Shown here: positions 51,339-61,900 of the stretch, in pieces
How positions within the stretch are numbered: position 1 is the first letter of the stretch
Layout of the letters: each line of letters starts with the position of its first letter
Assembly (NCBI GenBank): GCA_902362595.1
Contig: CABIXF010000007.1
Coordinates: 1 to 64,000, forward strand
DNA from: Bacteroidaceae bacterium
Lineage (GTDB): Bacteria; Bacteroidota; Bacteroidia; Bacteroidales; Bacteroidaceae
Direction of reading: 5' to 3'
DNA length: 64,000 bases
Translations under genes and position numbers: made by a program
The notes under the pieces: model-generated
Told to the model about the DNA's origin: nothing
Database searches by the model: none
What the model saw: the letters and a program-made list of their open reading frames with translations, nothing else

Positions 51339-52466
51339 TTACAGGTCTAGGTTTAATACTTTAGCGATGATGGGGGCCATGTCGTAGTATTTGTACTCGG
51401 CCAGCCGTCCGCCGAACAAGACCCGGCTCTCCTGGTCGGCCAGTTCCTTGTAGCGGCGGTAGAGGGCGTTGTTCTTCTCGTCGTTCACCGGATAGTAGGG
51501 CTCCATGCCGTCTTTCCACTCGGTGGAGTATTCCTTGGAGATGACCGTGCGGGGGCATTTCAGGAGCTCGTCGCCGAACAGTTCGAAATGCTTGTGCTCG
51601 ATGATGCGGGTGTAGGGCACCTCCTTCTCGGTGTAGTTGACCACGGCATTTCCCTGGAGGTTGGGGCAGTCGTGGATTTCCTCTTCGAAGCGTACCGTGC
51701 GGTATTCCAGCTTGCCGAAGCGGTAGTGGTAGAACTCGTCAATCTTGCCGGTGAACACGATTTTCTCGGCGATGCCTTCCCAGTGTGCCCGGTCGGCAAA
51801 GAAATCGACGCCCGTGCGTACCTCCACGCCCTCCAGCAGTCCCTGGATGAGACGGTTGTATCCTCCCACGGGGATTCCCTGGTATTTGTCGTTGAAGTAA
51901 TTGTTGTCGAAGACAAAGCGGACGGGCAGGCGGCGGATGATGAAGGCCGGGAGTTCGGTGCACTGCCGTCCCCACTGTTTCTCGGTGTAGCCCTTGATGA
52001 GTTTCTCGTAGATGTCCTTTCCGATGAGAAGGAGGGCCTGTTCTTCCAGGTTGCGCGGTTCGGTCACCCCGTCGTGCCGCATCTTCTGCAAGGCTTCCGC
52101 CTTCTGTTCCTCGATTTTGGCGCGGGCCGCTTCGGGCGTGGTGACCCCCCACATCTGGTAGAAGGTGTTCATGTTGAAGGGAAGGTTGTAGAGCTTTCCC
52201 CGGTAGTTGGCCACGGGACTGTTGGTGTAGCGGTTGAACTCCACGAAGGAGTTGACGAAGTTCCACACCTCCTTCTGGTTGGTATGGAAGATGTGTGCCC
52301 CGTACTTGTGGACGTGAATGCCTTCTATGTCCTCGCAGTAGATGTTTCCTCCCAGGTGGGGGCGTTTGTCGATGACCAGGCATTTCTTGCCTTGTTTCCG
52401 GGCCCTGTATGCAAAGGTGGCTCCAAAGAGGCCGGAGCCGACGATGAGATAATCATATTCTTTCAT
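51339..52466 (-). CDS. glf: UDP-galactopyranose mutase
   Basis: The start is set at 52466 (MKEYDYLIVG), overlapping the upstream GT2 gene by 14 bases. The 375-residue FAD enzyme has LIVGSGLFGATFAYRARKQG, PHLGGNIYCEDIEGIHVHKY, and GAHIFHTN. It interconverts UDP-galactopyranose and UDP-galactofuranose, so CPS2 probably contains galactofuranose. Confidence 0.95.
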   Translation of the reverse strand: MKEYDYLIVGSGLFGATFAYRARKQGKKCLVIDKRPHLGGNIYCEDIEGIHVHKYGAHIFHTNQKEVWNFVNSFVEFNRYTNSPVANYRGKLYNLPFNMNTFYQMWGVTTPEAARAKIEEQKAEALQKMRHDGVTEPRNLEEQALLLIGKDIYEKLIKGYTEKQWGRQCTELPAFIIRRLPVRFVFDNNYFNDKYQGIPVGGYNRLIQGLLEGVEVRTGVDFFADRAHWEGIAEKIVFTGKIDEFYHYRFGKLEYRTVRFEEEIHDCPNLQGNAVVNYTEKEVPYTRIIEHKHFELFGDELLKCPRTVISKEYSTEWKDGMEPYYPVNDEKNNALYRRYKELADQESRVLFGGRLAEYKYYDMAPIIAKVLNLDL

Positions 52467-53484
52467 GATGTAACCATTTTGATAGTTTGATTCTGAAAAG
52501 GTCGAGTTGGAAAGCAAGCTGGATGTAGGCGGCGTGCTTGCACAGGAAAATCAGCTTCAGCACCCACACCCGTTTGGGCGGGAAGAACTGCGAGCAGAAA
52601 TCGTTTTCGTGCAGCAGGGTGTAGCAGAGAAGCAGGAATTCGCGCTTCTCGGCCCGCGTGATACCTGCCGGCCAGGCTTTCTTGTAGTAGATTTCCACGG
52701 AGTCGTAGATGTGGAAGGCGTATTTCTGTCCCAGGTAGGCCACGTAGTCCGGGTTGTCGGAGATTTTCCGGGCGGCGTCGTAGAGCAGTCCGGCCACGTG
52801 CTTCCGCTCCTTGTGGGTGAGAATCCGTTTGGAAAGGCTCTGGTCGTTGGAGGTGGTGAGGTAGTGGTAGCCGTGGTAGGGAATGGTTCTGACGGAGGTG
52901 ACGTGCTGGCAGTACTCCAGGTTGAAGAGCTCGTCTTCGTAGCTGTTGAGGGCCTCGCAGAAGGTGAGGTGGTACGTCTCCACGATGCGGCGCCGGAAGA
53001 GCTTGTTCCAGGGAACCCCCACGAGGTTCTTCTGGTAGAGGTAGACGAGGGCTTCGTCCATGCGCGTATAGTGGTGTGCGTGGGGCGTGACGAACGTGGT
53101 GTGTCCGTCGTATTCGATGGCGGCCCCAATCAGGTAGAGGTCGGTGTCCGGCGTGAGGTATGACTGGAACGTGGAAAGCAGGTCGTGCTCCATCCAGTCG
53201 TCGCTGTCGGCGAAGTAAATCCATTCGCCCTGGGCACGGCGGATACCGGCATTGCGGGCGGCGCTGACGCCACCGTTGGCCTGGTGGATGACCTGGATGC
53301 AGGGATGCTGGCTCGCATAGCGGTCGCAGATTTCCCCGGAGCTGTCCCGGCTTCCGTCGTCGACCAGAATCAGTTCGAAATCGCGGAAGTCCTGCCGGAG
53401 GATGCTGTCGAGGCATCGGCCGAGTTGCGGGGCCACGTTGTAGACGGGCACCACGATGGAAATGAGCGGGTGGGAGGTAGTCAT
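52453..53484 (-). CDS. GT2-family glycosyltransferase (CPS2)
   Basis: The 343-residue GT-A enzyme has SIVVPVYNVAPQLGRCLDSI, ILVDDGSRDSSGE and WIYFADSDDWMEHDL. A long C-terminal helical segment follows. It overlaps the wzx gene by 4 bases and is the first transferase of the operon. Confidence 0.88.
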   Translation of the reverse strand: MTTSHPLISIVVPVYNVAPQLGRCLDSILRQDFRDFELILVDDGSRDSSGEICDRYASQHPCIQVIHQANGGVSAARNAGIRRAQGEWIYFADSDDWMEHDLLSTFQSYLTPDTDLYLIGAAIEYDGHTTFVTPHAHHYTRMDEALVYLYQKNLVGVPWNKLFRRRIVETYHLTFCEALNSYEDELFNLEYCQHVTSVRTIPYHGYHYLTTSNDQSLSKRILTHKERKHVAGLLYDAARKISDNPDYVAYLGQKYAFHIYDSVEIYYKKAWPAGITRAEKREFLLLCYTLLHENDFCSQFFPPKRVWVLKLIFLCKHAAYIQLAFQLDLFRIKLSKWLHHERI

Positions 53485-55007
53485 CTTTTACGAAGGGTAG
53501 TGAGTTTGTTTTTTACCATGGTCTTTTCCTGCGGACTCAGTCCCAGCAGGTAGATGCAGCCCAGCAGGATGAGGGTGCTGGACGCGCAGACCAGCAGGAA
53601 GCCGATGAAGTTGTCGGGGGCCTGCCGGTAGACGAGCAGGGAGAGGCCCACGCTCAGGACGAAGACCGGCACAATCTTGCAGAGCACCTGCCGGACATAG
53701 GTGTCCATCGGCATCTGAATCAGGGGGAGGACAATCCGCAGGCGGGCATATTGTGCAATGATTTCCACGGTGATATGGACGAAGAACACGACCTCCGGCG
53801 GCAGGGTGGTGAACCGCAGCAGCAGGTAGGAGATGGGCACGATGAGCAGGAGGATGGTGCCTTCCACAATCTGGAATTTCTTGATCCGTCCCGTGGCGTG
53901 CACGGAGTTGATGATGGGGTTCGACAGGCAGAATAGGATGCTCGTGAAGAGAATCAGCCGGAGGAAGGACTTGGTGTGGTCCGGGAAACTGCCGAGCCAC
54001 CAGGAGAGGACGGTGTCGGCTTCCAGGGAGAGCGGGATGCAGATGAGCAGCATCAGGTAGACGGAGTATTTGGAACTGGCCACCACGAGGCTGTGCATCC
54101 GTTCCAGGTGGTTGGCTGCGTAGCTCTTGGTGAGCTGCGGGTTGATGGCCATCTGGAAGTTGGTGCAGAAGTTGTTGGCGATGCTCTGCACCTGCACGGC
54201 GATGCCGCGGGCCGCGTTGACCACCGGGTTGAAGAAGATGTTCAGCAGGATGTTCAGTCCCTGCGTGTAGCCGAAAATGGCCAGGTTGCCGTTCATGGTC
54301 CAGCCCGCATAGCTGAAGATGTCCTTGAACAGTTTCCGGTCGGTCTGCCGGAGCTGGATGTCTTTCGTCTCTTCGAAGTGCCGTTTGCAGTAAAGAATGT
54401 AGAGGGTGAAATCGAATGCCTGGATGGTAAACATGTAGAGGGCATAGAAAATCAGCTTGTCGGCCGGGATGTAAATCAGCACGAACACGGCAATCAGTTT
54501 CAGGAGTGCATCACCCAGGGTGAGGTAGGCAAAGGCCGACATCTTTTCGTGGGCGATGATGGCCGCGTTGAAGGGCGTGCTCAGCAGGCTGCCCATGGAG
54601 GTGAGGATGGAGAGCTGGTAGACCCACATGGCGGCGTGTTCCCTGGCCGCGGGGATGTTCAGCTGCGTCAGCACGAACCACAGGCCGACGGTTTCTCCGA
54701 TGAGGAACACCACCCCGGCAAACAGCACGTGAATGAGGACGATGTTCTGGAAAATGTTCTTCAGCTCCGGGAGATTGCCTTTTCCCAGGTAGAACGTGAT
54801 GTAGCGGGAGGAGGCTCCTGCCAGCGAGTTGGTGAGAAAACCCAGGAAGGTGATGACACCTCCCACCACGTTGTTGATACCAAAGTCTTCTACGCCAAGG
54901 GTTTTCAGAATCATTCGGGAGGTATAGAGGCTGATGAGCACCAGTATACCCATGCGGACGTATAAAAGCACGGTGTTGTAGGCTATCCTTTTGTTTTCGT
55001 TTTGCAT
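53481..55007 (-). CDS. wzx: oligosaccharide flippase (Wzx), CPS2
   Basis: The start is set at 55007 (MQNENKRIAYN). A longer frame begins upstream of the promoter and includes the leader hairpin. The 508-residue MOP-superfamily protein has LISLYTSRMILKTLGVEDFG and NNVVGGVITFLG and about 12-14 helices. It is the first gene of CPS2 and should flip the lipid-linked unit. Confidence 0.88.
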   Translation of the reverse strand: MQNENKRIAYNTVLLYVRMGILVLISLYTSRMILKTLGVEDFGINNVVGGVITFLGFLTNSLAGASSRYITFYLGKGNLPELKNIFQNIVLIHVLFAGVVFLIGETVGLWFVLTQLNIPAAREHAAMWVYQLSILTSMGSLLSTPFNAAIIAHEKMSAFAYLTLGDALLKLIAVFVLIYIPADKLIFYALYMFTIQAFDFTLYILYCKRHFEETKDIQLRQTDRKLFKDIFSYAGWTMNGNLAIFGYTQGLNILLNIFFNPVVNAARGIAVQVQSIANNFCTNFQMAINPQLTKSYAANHLERMHSLVVASSKYSVYLMLLICIPLSLEADTVLSWWLGSFPDHTKSFLRLILFTSILFCLSNPIINSVHATGRIKKFQIVEGTILLLIVPISYLLLRFTTLPPEVVFFVHITVEIIAQYARLRIVLPLIQMPMDTYVRQVLCKIVPVFVLSVGLSLLVYRQAPDNFIGFLLVCASSTLILLGCIYLLGLSPQEKTMVKNKLTTLRKR

Positions 55008-55039
55008 CAGGGGGAGAATGTAGGGTTTCGGGCACGCTT

Positions 55040-55079
55040 CGCGGTTACCTGTCACATGAAAACATGTGAGGTAAGCGCG
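55040..55079 (-). promoter_or_regulatory. leader hairpin of CPS2
   Basis: CGCGGTTACCT-GT-CACATG pairs with CATGTG-AGGTAAGCGCG around AAAA, with one mismatch and a 2-base bulge. It lies between the promoter (55104-55135) and the wzx start, so it is transcribed. It could be an attenuator or an antiterminator target. Confidence 0.65.
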
Positions 55080-55103
55080 GCAAATAAGGTTGCAAATATT
55101 TTG

Positions 55104-55135
55104 CAAAATTATTTCTTTTCCGTGAGACAGCCAAA
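55104..55135 (-). promoter_or_regulatory. CPS2 promoter
   Basis: The minus strand reads TTTG (-33, 55132-55135), a 20-base spacer, and TAATTTTG (-7, 55104-55111), an exact fit to the Bacteroides consensus. The leader to wzx is about 90 bases. Confidence 0.75.
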
Positions 55136-55243
55136 AATAAGCCTCCGCAAAAAGAGGATTTTTGCAGACTTCGGAAGATTTCTGTAGATATTCTGTAGAG
55201 ATAATGAAGGAAACGGGCAAATACTGCATTCCCTTCCGGATAC

Positions 55244-55275
55244 TTGCGGTAATTGAAGAATTTTATGTAAGTTTG
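55244..55275 (+). promoter_or_regulatory. trkH promoter
   Basis: TAAGTTTG (55268-55275) matches TAnnTTTG, with TTGC at 55244-55247 as a -33-like box 20 bases upstream. The ATG follows at 55298. It is divergent from the CPS2 promoter. Confidence 0.65.
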
Positions 55276-55297
55276 CAAGATAAACGCAAGAAGATAC

Positions 55298-56803
55298 ATG
55301 GAAGATTTTATATCGACGACGGTCAATGTGACGGCCAATAGAGGGAATAGCCTGATAAACAGGAAAATGATTCTCCGCATTCTGGGTGTGCTGCTTTTCA
55401 TGGAGGCGATGATGTTTCTGGTGTGTGCCGGCGTGTCGCTGTGTTACGGAGAGAAGGACTACATTTATTTTATTTATACGACGCTGATCAATGTGGTGGT
55501 GGGCAGCCTGCTGCTCCTGCTGGGAAAGGGAGCGGAAAACCGGGTGACACGGCGCGACGGATATTGCATCGTGGCGTTCACGTGGCTGCTTTTCACGGGC
55601 TTCGGGATGCTGCCTTTCTACATCAGCGGGGGCATTCCCTCGGTGACGGACGCGTTCTTTGAGACGATGTCGGGCTTTACCACCACGGGGGCGACCATCC
55701 TGGACGACATCGAGTCGCTTTCGCACGGCATGCTGTTCTGGCGGAGTTTCTCGCAGTGGATCGGGGGACTGGGTATCGTGTTCTTCACGATTGCGGTACT
55801 GCCCATCTTCGGGGTGGGCAACCAGGTGCTTTTCTCGGCAGAGGCCACGGGGGTGACGCACGACAAGATTCACCCGAAAATCAGTATCATGGCCAAGTGG
55901 CTGTGGACGGTGTACCTGATTCTTACGGTGGTGGAAACGGTGCTGCTGCTGGTGGGCGGCATGGACCTGTTTGATGCCGTGTGTCATGCCTTCTCTACGA
56001 CGGCCACGGGAGGATATTCCACCAAGCAGGCCAGCGTGGCTTACTGGAATTCACCTTTTATAGAATATGTGATTGCCATTTTCATGACGCTCTCGGGAGT
56101 GAACTTCTCGCTGTACTTCATGTGCATGACGGGACGCGTCAAGCATTTGTTCAAGGACGAGGAGTTCCGGCTGTACCTCATCTCCATCGGGGCGGTGACC
56201 TTGCTGATTACGGGGTCGCTCTACTGGCACAACCATTACGGACTGGAGGAGGCTTTCCGCAAATCGCTCTTCCAGGTGGCTTCCGTTCATACCTCGTGCG
56301 GGTTTGCCACGGACGACTACAACCTGTGGGCTCCGTTCACGTGGATGCTGCTGATGTATGCCATGGTGGCCGGCGGGTGTGCCGGTTCGACGGCCGGAGG
56401 TATCAAGATTGTGCGTCTGCTCGTGGTGTTGCGCAACGTGAAGAATGAGTTCCACCTGCTGATGCATCCCCGTGCCGTACTGCCGGTGAAGCTGAACCGG
56501 ATGGCGGCTTCGCAGCGGACCATTGCCACGGTGATGACTTTCGTGCTGTTTTATTTCTTCTGCATTTTCGTGTGCTGGCTGCTGCTGATGTGCATGGGAG
56601 TGGGGCTGGAAGAGGCTTTCGGTCTGTCGGTGTCGAGCCTCGGCAACGTGGGACCGGGACTGGGTGCGTTCGGTCCGGCGTTCTCGTGGAGTGCGCTGCC
56701 GGATCTGGCGAAATGGCTGCTGTCGTTCATGATGCTGATCGGGCGTCTGGAACTGTTCGGCGTATTGCTGCTGCTGACTCCGAGTTTCTGGGAAAGACGT
56801 TAA
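55298..56803 (+). CDS. trkH: TrkH-family potassium uptake protein
   Basis: The 501-residue inner-membrane protein has four P-loop repeats with selectivity glycines: MSGFTTTGATI, STTATGGYST, HTSCGFATDDY and SSLGNVGPGLGA. It imports K+ with a cytoplasmic TrkA partner, which is not in this window. The first 25 residues precede the first helix and may be a cytoplasmic tail. Confidence 0.92.
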   Translation: MEDFISTTVNVTANRGNSLINRKMILRILGVLLFMEAMMFLVCAGVSLCYGEKDYIYFIYTTLINVVVGSLLLLLGKGAENRVTRRDGYCIVAFTWLLFTGFGMLPFYISGGIPSVTDAFFETMSGFTTTGATILDDIESLSHGMLFWRSFSQWIGGLGIVFFTIAVLPIFGVGNQVLFSAEATGVTHDKIHPKISIMAKWLWTVYLILTVVETVLLLVGGMDLFDAVCHAFSTTATGGYSTKQASVAYWNSPFIEYVIAIFMTLSGVNFSLYFMCMTGRVKHLFKDEEFRLYLISIGAVTLLITGSLYWHNHYGLEEAFRKSLFQVASVHTSCGFATDDYNLWAPFTWMLLMYAMVAGGCAGSTAGGIKIVRLLVVLRNVKNEFHLLMHPRAVLPVKLNRMAASQRTIATVMTFVLFYFFCIFVCWLLLMCMGVGLEEAFGLSVSSLGNVGPGLGAFGPAFSWSALPDLAKWLLSFMMLIGRLELFGVLLLLTPSFWERR

Positions 56804-56962
56804 GGGGAGGCTACGGCTGCAAAAGGCCGGATTTGAGCTTCATTCTGTACAATTATAAAAATAAATACTTGTCTGATGGTACGGATAAAAACCCCGATTT
56901 GGACGTATTTTTGAAAAACTGTCGTGAGGAGTGCGGTATCAGGCACTTTTTTCCGCATACAA

Positions 56963-57000
56963 GAAAAGGACCACTCCCCTTGGGGAATGATCCTTTTTTT
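56963..57000. terminator. bidirectional terminator between trkH and aguB
   Basis: AAAAGGA (56964-56970) pairs with TCCTTTT (56991-56997) around an inner ACTCCCC/GGGGAAT stem, and T-runs flank it. It serves the convergent trkH and aguB transcripts. Confidence 0.8.
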
Positions 57001-57019
57001 ATTTCGGTAAATCGGTCGG

Positions 57020-57907
57020 TCAGTCGATGAAGCGACGGGTGAGCTGTTCGAACTCGTCGATGCGGCGGTCGCGCAGGAAGGGCCACCAGCGGCGTACGTT
57101 CTCGCTGCGTTCCATGTCGATTTCCACCACGAGGTTCTCTTCTTTCAGGTTGCTGGCCTGGGCGAGGATTTCACCTTGCGGGCCGGCCACGAAACTGTTT
57201 CCCCAGAAGAGGATGCCGTTGGTCTGTCCGGACGGGTCGGGTTCCAGTCCCACACGGTTGACGGCGATGACGGGCAGTCCGTTGGCTACGGCATGGCCGC
57301 GCTGTACGGTGACCCAGGCACCGAGCTGGCGCATCTTCTCTTCCTGGGTGTCGCTGCTCTCCCAGCCGATGGCGGTCGGGTAAATCAGTAGTTCGGCCCC
57401 TTTCAGTGCCATGATGCGGGCTCCTTCAGGATACCACTGGTCCCAGCATACCTGCACGCCCAGTTTGCCGAGAGAGGTCTCGATGGGTTCGAAGCCCAGG
57501 TCGCCGGGAGTGAAGTAGAACTTCTCGTAGTAGGCGGGGTCGTCGGGGATGTGCATCTTGCGGTATTTGCCGGCGATGCTTCCGTCGGCATCAAAAACCA
57601 CGGCGGTGTTGTGATACAGTCCGGCGGCACGGCGTTCGAACAGGGAGGTGACCAGCACGATGTGGTAGGCGGCGGCTATCTCACTGTAGAAGCCGGTGGA
57701 AGGACCGGGGATGGGCTCTGCCAGGTCGAACAGACCGGTGTCTTCCGTCTGACAGAAATAAGGTGTGTTATGCAGTTCCTGGAGTACAACCAGTTGCGCA
57801 CCGGCCTGTGCCACGGAGGCAATGTTGCGGTGCAGCTTTTCGAGGTTCTGTTTGAGGTCGGCGGTACAGGACTGCTGTACGAGGCCGACGCGGATGGTTC
57901 GTTTCAT
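57020..57907 (-). CDS. aguB: N-carbamoylputrescine amidase
   Basis: The 295-residue nitrilase-family enzyme has the Glu-Lys-Cys triad: VLQELHNTPYF, YRKMHIPDDPAYYEKF, and GVQVCWDQWYPEGAR. The QTEDTGLFDLAEPIPGP region matches AguB. It converts N-carbamoylputrescine to putrescine. It overlaps aguA by 4 bases. Confidence 0.93.
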   Translation of the reverse strand: MKRTIRVGLVQQSCTADLKQNLEKLHRNIASVAQAGAQLVVLQELHNTPYFCQTEDTGLFDLAEPIPGPSTGFYSEIAAAYHIVLVTSLFERRAAGLYHNTAVVFDADGSIAGKYRKMHIPDDPAYYEKFYFTPGDLGFEPIETSLGKLGVQVCWDQWYPEGARIMALKGAELLIYPTAIGWESSDTQEEKMRQLGAWVTVQRGHAVANGLPVIAVNRVGLEPDPSGQTNGILFWGNSFVAGPQGEILAQASNLKEENLVVEIDMERSENVRRWWPFLRDRRIDEFEQLTRRFID

Positions 57908-58941
57908 GATTCTATGTCGTTTTTAACGGATTCGGGATATTGCATGGTGACGCAGTGGAGGGAGCCGTGCTGCTGGATGAGGGCCCGGCAGTCCACGCCC
58001 ACGATTTCACGTCCGGGGAAGGCTTCGGCCAGCACCTGTGCGGCACGGGCATCGTTTGCCGGCTGGGCGTAGGTAGGGTAGAGCACGGCCTCGTTCATAA
58101 TCAGGAAGTTGGCGTAGGTGGCCGGGAGCCGCTGTCCGTCTTCGTCGTAGATGGCTTCGGGCATCGGCAACGGCAGCAGGCGGTACGGGTCTCCTTCGAG
58201 GGTGCGGAAGGTCTTGAGCTGGTCTTCCATGGAACGGAGGGCGCCGTAGTGCTCGTCGTCCTTGTCCAGACACTGCACGTAGGTGATGGTATGGTCGGGG
58301 CAGAGGCGGGCCAGGGTGTCCACGTGGCTGTCGGTGTCGTCGCCGGCCAGGTAGCCGTAGTCGAGCCAGAGCACCTGCCGCAGGTTGAAGCGGTCTATCA
58401 GGTAGGCTTCGATGTCCTTTCGTGAGCGCGTGTCGTTGCGGTTGGGAGCCAGCAGGCAAGGCGAGGTGGTGAGCAGGGTGCCCTTTCCGTCGCTTTCGAT
58501 GGAGCCCCCTTCGAGCACGAAGTCACGGCAGTTGATGTAGTCGCCGTTGAGCACGCCGCTCTTGAACACGCGGCTGTTGATGAGGTTGTCCTTGCAGGCG
58601 GCGAACTTCATGCCCCAGCCGTTGAAGCAGAAGTCGAGCAGCAGCGGGTCGGTGTGCCGTTCCAGCAGGGTGATGAAGCCGTGGTCGCGGGCCCAGGTGT
58701 CGTTGGTGGGACATTCCACGAAGGTAATCCGGTCGCGGTAGGGAAAGTCGGCCAGGGCTTTCGGAAATTCCGGTGCCACGAGCAGCAGCGGCTGGCGTTT
58801 GGCGATTTCAGTGGCCAGGCAGACAAAGCAGTCTTCCACTTCGTCGAGCATGTAGGCCCAGTCGGTGTCGGCATGGGGCCAGGTGAGCTGTATGTAGCTC
58901 TGCGGGTGCCATTCGGCAGGAAGGTAATACGTCTTTTCCAT
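57904..58941 (-). CDS. aguA: agmatine deiminase
   Basis: The 345-residue enzyme has LTWPHADTDWAYML, VECPTNDTWARDHGF, NCRDFVLEGGSIESDGKG and the catalytic Cys in QHGSLHCVTMQYP near the C-terminus. It makes N-carbamoylputrescine from agmatine. With aguB it completes agmatine-to-putrescine conversion. It starts 3 bases after the tamB stop. Confidence 0.93.
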   Translation of the reverse strand: MEKTYYLPAEWHPQSYIQLTWPHADTDWAYMLDEVEDCFVCLATEIAKRQPLLLVAPEFPKALADFPYRDRITFVECPTNDTWARDHGFITLLERHTDPLLLDFCFNGWGMKFAACKDNLINSRVFKSGVLNGDYINCRDFVLEGGSIESDGKGTLLTTSPCLLAPNRNDTRSRKDIEAYLIDRFNLRQVLWLDYGYLAGDDTDSHVDTLARLCPDHTITYVQCLDKDDEHYGALRSMEDQLKTFRTLEGDPYRLLPLPMPEAIYDEDGQRLPATYANFLIMNEAVLYPTYAQPANDARAAQVLAEAFPGREIVGVDCRALIQQHGSLHCVTMQYPESVKNDIES

Positions 58942-58944
58942 ATT

Positions 58945-61900
58945 CTAATGTAATTGTTTTTCGTTGGAGGTTCTTTTCTTCTGTGCAGCCGGAAGGTCGG
59001 CGTCTTTCTGGACATATTTGTCGTTGTCGTCCTTCTCTTGCTTGCTGCTGCGCGCTTTCCGGCGGCGGAGGAACCAGTCGACCAGCTCTTTCCAGTTCAT
59101 GAAGTCCTTCTTGTACATGATGCCGATACCCTGTGTGGTCAGGGTCGACTTGGTGAAGTAGCGGTCGTTGGTCTGGTTGTAGCCACGCAGGCGGAACTCC
59201 CCGTTCTTGGTGAGCAGCCAGATGGCCTCGAAGTCGCCCACGAAGTTGGTGTTGCGCAAGGTGTTCTCGCGGTATCCGAAGTTGCCGTTGATGATGAGCC
59301 GGTTGTTCAGCAGGCGGCCCGACAGGATGGCTTCGGCTTCCACGTCGCTCCAGCCTTTCTCACCCGTGGTGAGGTTGGTGCCCACGTTCCAGTTCTGGTT
59401 GTTGATGACCTGCGAGAGCATGTTGTTCAGCTGTCCGGACAGGGTGCTGAAGGCCAGCGAGCTGGTGGCATCGGTCTGCCCGGTGTTGTTGGCATAGTCG
59501 TAGGTGTAGAACTTGCCCACGCCCAGCAGGTAGATAATCTGGGTGTTCATCTGTTCCTCGGTGCTGGTGAGGCTGCGCACCAGTTCCCGGTCTTCGTCGC
59601 TCACGGTAGGCAGTTCCAGTCCGAAGCTGAGGTTCGGCGAGGTGAGGTTGCCTGTCAGGTTCAGCAGACAGTTCACCCGCACATTGCCGCGGGAAGAAGA
59701 CGCATCGGCAATCAGGTCGTTGAGCGAGGCGGAGTTGACCGTATAGACGGCCTGCACGTTCAGGTTCGCTGCCCGCGGGTCGCCGTTGAACGACACCGTG
59801 CCGCCGGGCTGGAGGGTGAAATCCTTGCGGATGACGTTCTGCATGCTCATCTTGTAGATTCCCTCGGTGATGTGATAGTTGCCGAACATCTGGAACTCGC
59901 CCTGGTTGAAGAAATTGATGCGCAGGTTGCCGGTTCCGTAAGCCGATATGTAGTCGCCGGCCGTGGGGTCCATGATGATTTTCATGTTGGCCCGTTCGGC
60001 AGGTTCTATCTGCAGGTTGATATGGATGGCCGTCGGCGTGTCGTCTTCCTCTTCGTCCTCCAGGCGGTTGAGCGGGTGGTAGACCTCGGCCTTGACGGCA
60101 GCCTGCTGGCGGCGCGGGGTACGGTCGACGAAGGTCACGAAACCGGAGTTGGTGGCTTCGGCGGCAGTGCCCAGCACGTAGACAAAGGCCGTCTGGTTGT
60201 CGGCCCGTACTTCTCCGTCGACGTTCAGCTGCCCGTCGCCTCCCCGGAGCAGGACATCGCCCGTGGCATAGATGCGTCCGTAGAAGGGGAAGTCGGGAGT
60301 CTCGTGGTCGGTGTCGTACACCTTCATGCGGTCGGTCTGGAAGCGGAAACGGTAGCTCAGGTCCTTCAGCTTGGTGTGCCGCAGTTCCCCGTCGGCCTGT
60401 CCGGTATGTCCTTCAGGGTCCTGGAGGCGGACATTGGGGAAGCGGAACAAGCCGGACGAGATGTGTACGGAGTCGGCCGAGGCGATGAACGTCGTGTTCA
60501 GGATGTTGACCTTCGTGCGCATCTGTGCCCTGACTTCGCCTTCCAGGTCGAGCTGGGCGAAGGGGCCGAAGAGGTGCACGTCGCCGTAGGCTTTTCCGTT
60601 GACGTTGCTGAAAATATTTTCCACGAAGGGTTGCAGGAAGGCCAGGGGAGTACCTCCGGCCTTGATGTGGAGGTCGAGTCCTTTGAGCTTGGGCGATACG
60701 TAGCCCGTGACGCCCGTGGTGCAGTCCGCATCGCGCCGGATGTCCGCGTTCAGGCGGACACCCCCCAGTTCCTTGTCCCACGAGGCAAGGATGTCGGCAC
60801 GGCCCAGCACCGCCTGGTTCAGCGAGAAGTCTTTCACGTCGAGCCGGGCCTCCATGACCGGGTCTTTGAGCAAGTGGAGCAGGCGGGCCTTTCCGCTGAT
60901 GCCCCCGTCGAAGCGCACGGCATGAAACTGGATCATGTCCATGATGTAGAGCAGGTTGATGTTCTTCAGGTCTACCAGGCACGAGTCCGTGTCGGCCTTT
61001 CCCAGCCGCCCGTGGATTTTCAGGTGCTGGTCGCGGTGCTCGAACAGGAAGTTGTGTATCTCGATGCTGTCTTTGGCAATGTCTACGCTGGCCGGGTGGA
61101 TGTGCCAGGTGGTATCGTTCAGGATAATCTGGCTGGGCTGGATGTCCACGCGGGTGTGCAGTCCTTTGTGGCGGGGGTCCTGACTGAAGGAAGCCACCGC
61201 ATCAATCTTGCCGCTGTAGGTGAGCTGGGTGTTGTTGCCCCAGTAGAGCGTGCTGTGCAGCTTGTCGTCCTTGGCCCGGGTGAGGAGCGAGAGGTTGAAC
61301 ATGGCTCCCTTCTTCATCAGGGTACTGGCGCGCACCTGGAACTGGAGTTCCTCGGGATGCGTCTCACACAGCAGGGCCCCCGACTCATAGTGCTTGCCGT
61401 TGTAGCTGAACTGCGGGAGGTAGCCGTTGATGCGCATCTGCGAGAGGCTGTCGTTGAACTGGCCATTGAGGACGGCCGGCATCTGCAGGTCGAAAGGTAC
61501 GTGGAGCACCTTCGACAGGAAGTCGCTGTTTTCCATGCGGAACTGGAAGCGGAACTGGTTGTTCGGTTCGGCGCCCTTCCGGCTTTTTGCTTCCGGGAAC
61601 AGCGAAGGCAGGTGCTTGCGGATGACTTTCTCGATGCTTTTCAGCAAGGTGTGGTAGGCATATCTCCCCTGGATGCTCCCGTTCAGGAAAGGAGAGGTGA
61701 TGCGTATTTCTTTCTCGGGCGAGTGTGCCTGCGGTTGCGTGGCGTTGATTTGCAGGTGAGGCAGGAAATAGTTGCCGGCCTCGTCGGGGGTGCGCACCTG
61801 CAGGCTGTCGAGGTGGATGCTTCCCCGCATGTCGTCGATGGAATGTCCGGAGAAGTCCGCCGTCAGGTTGAGCGAGAGGTCAGTATCTTCGTATTTTTTG

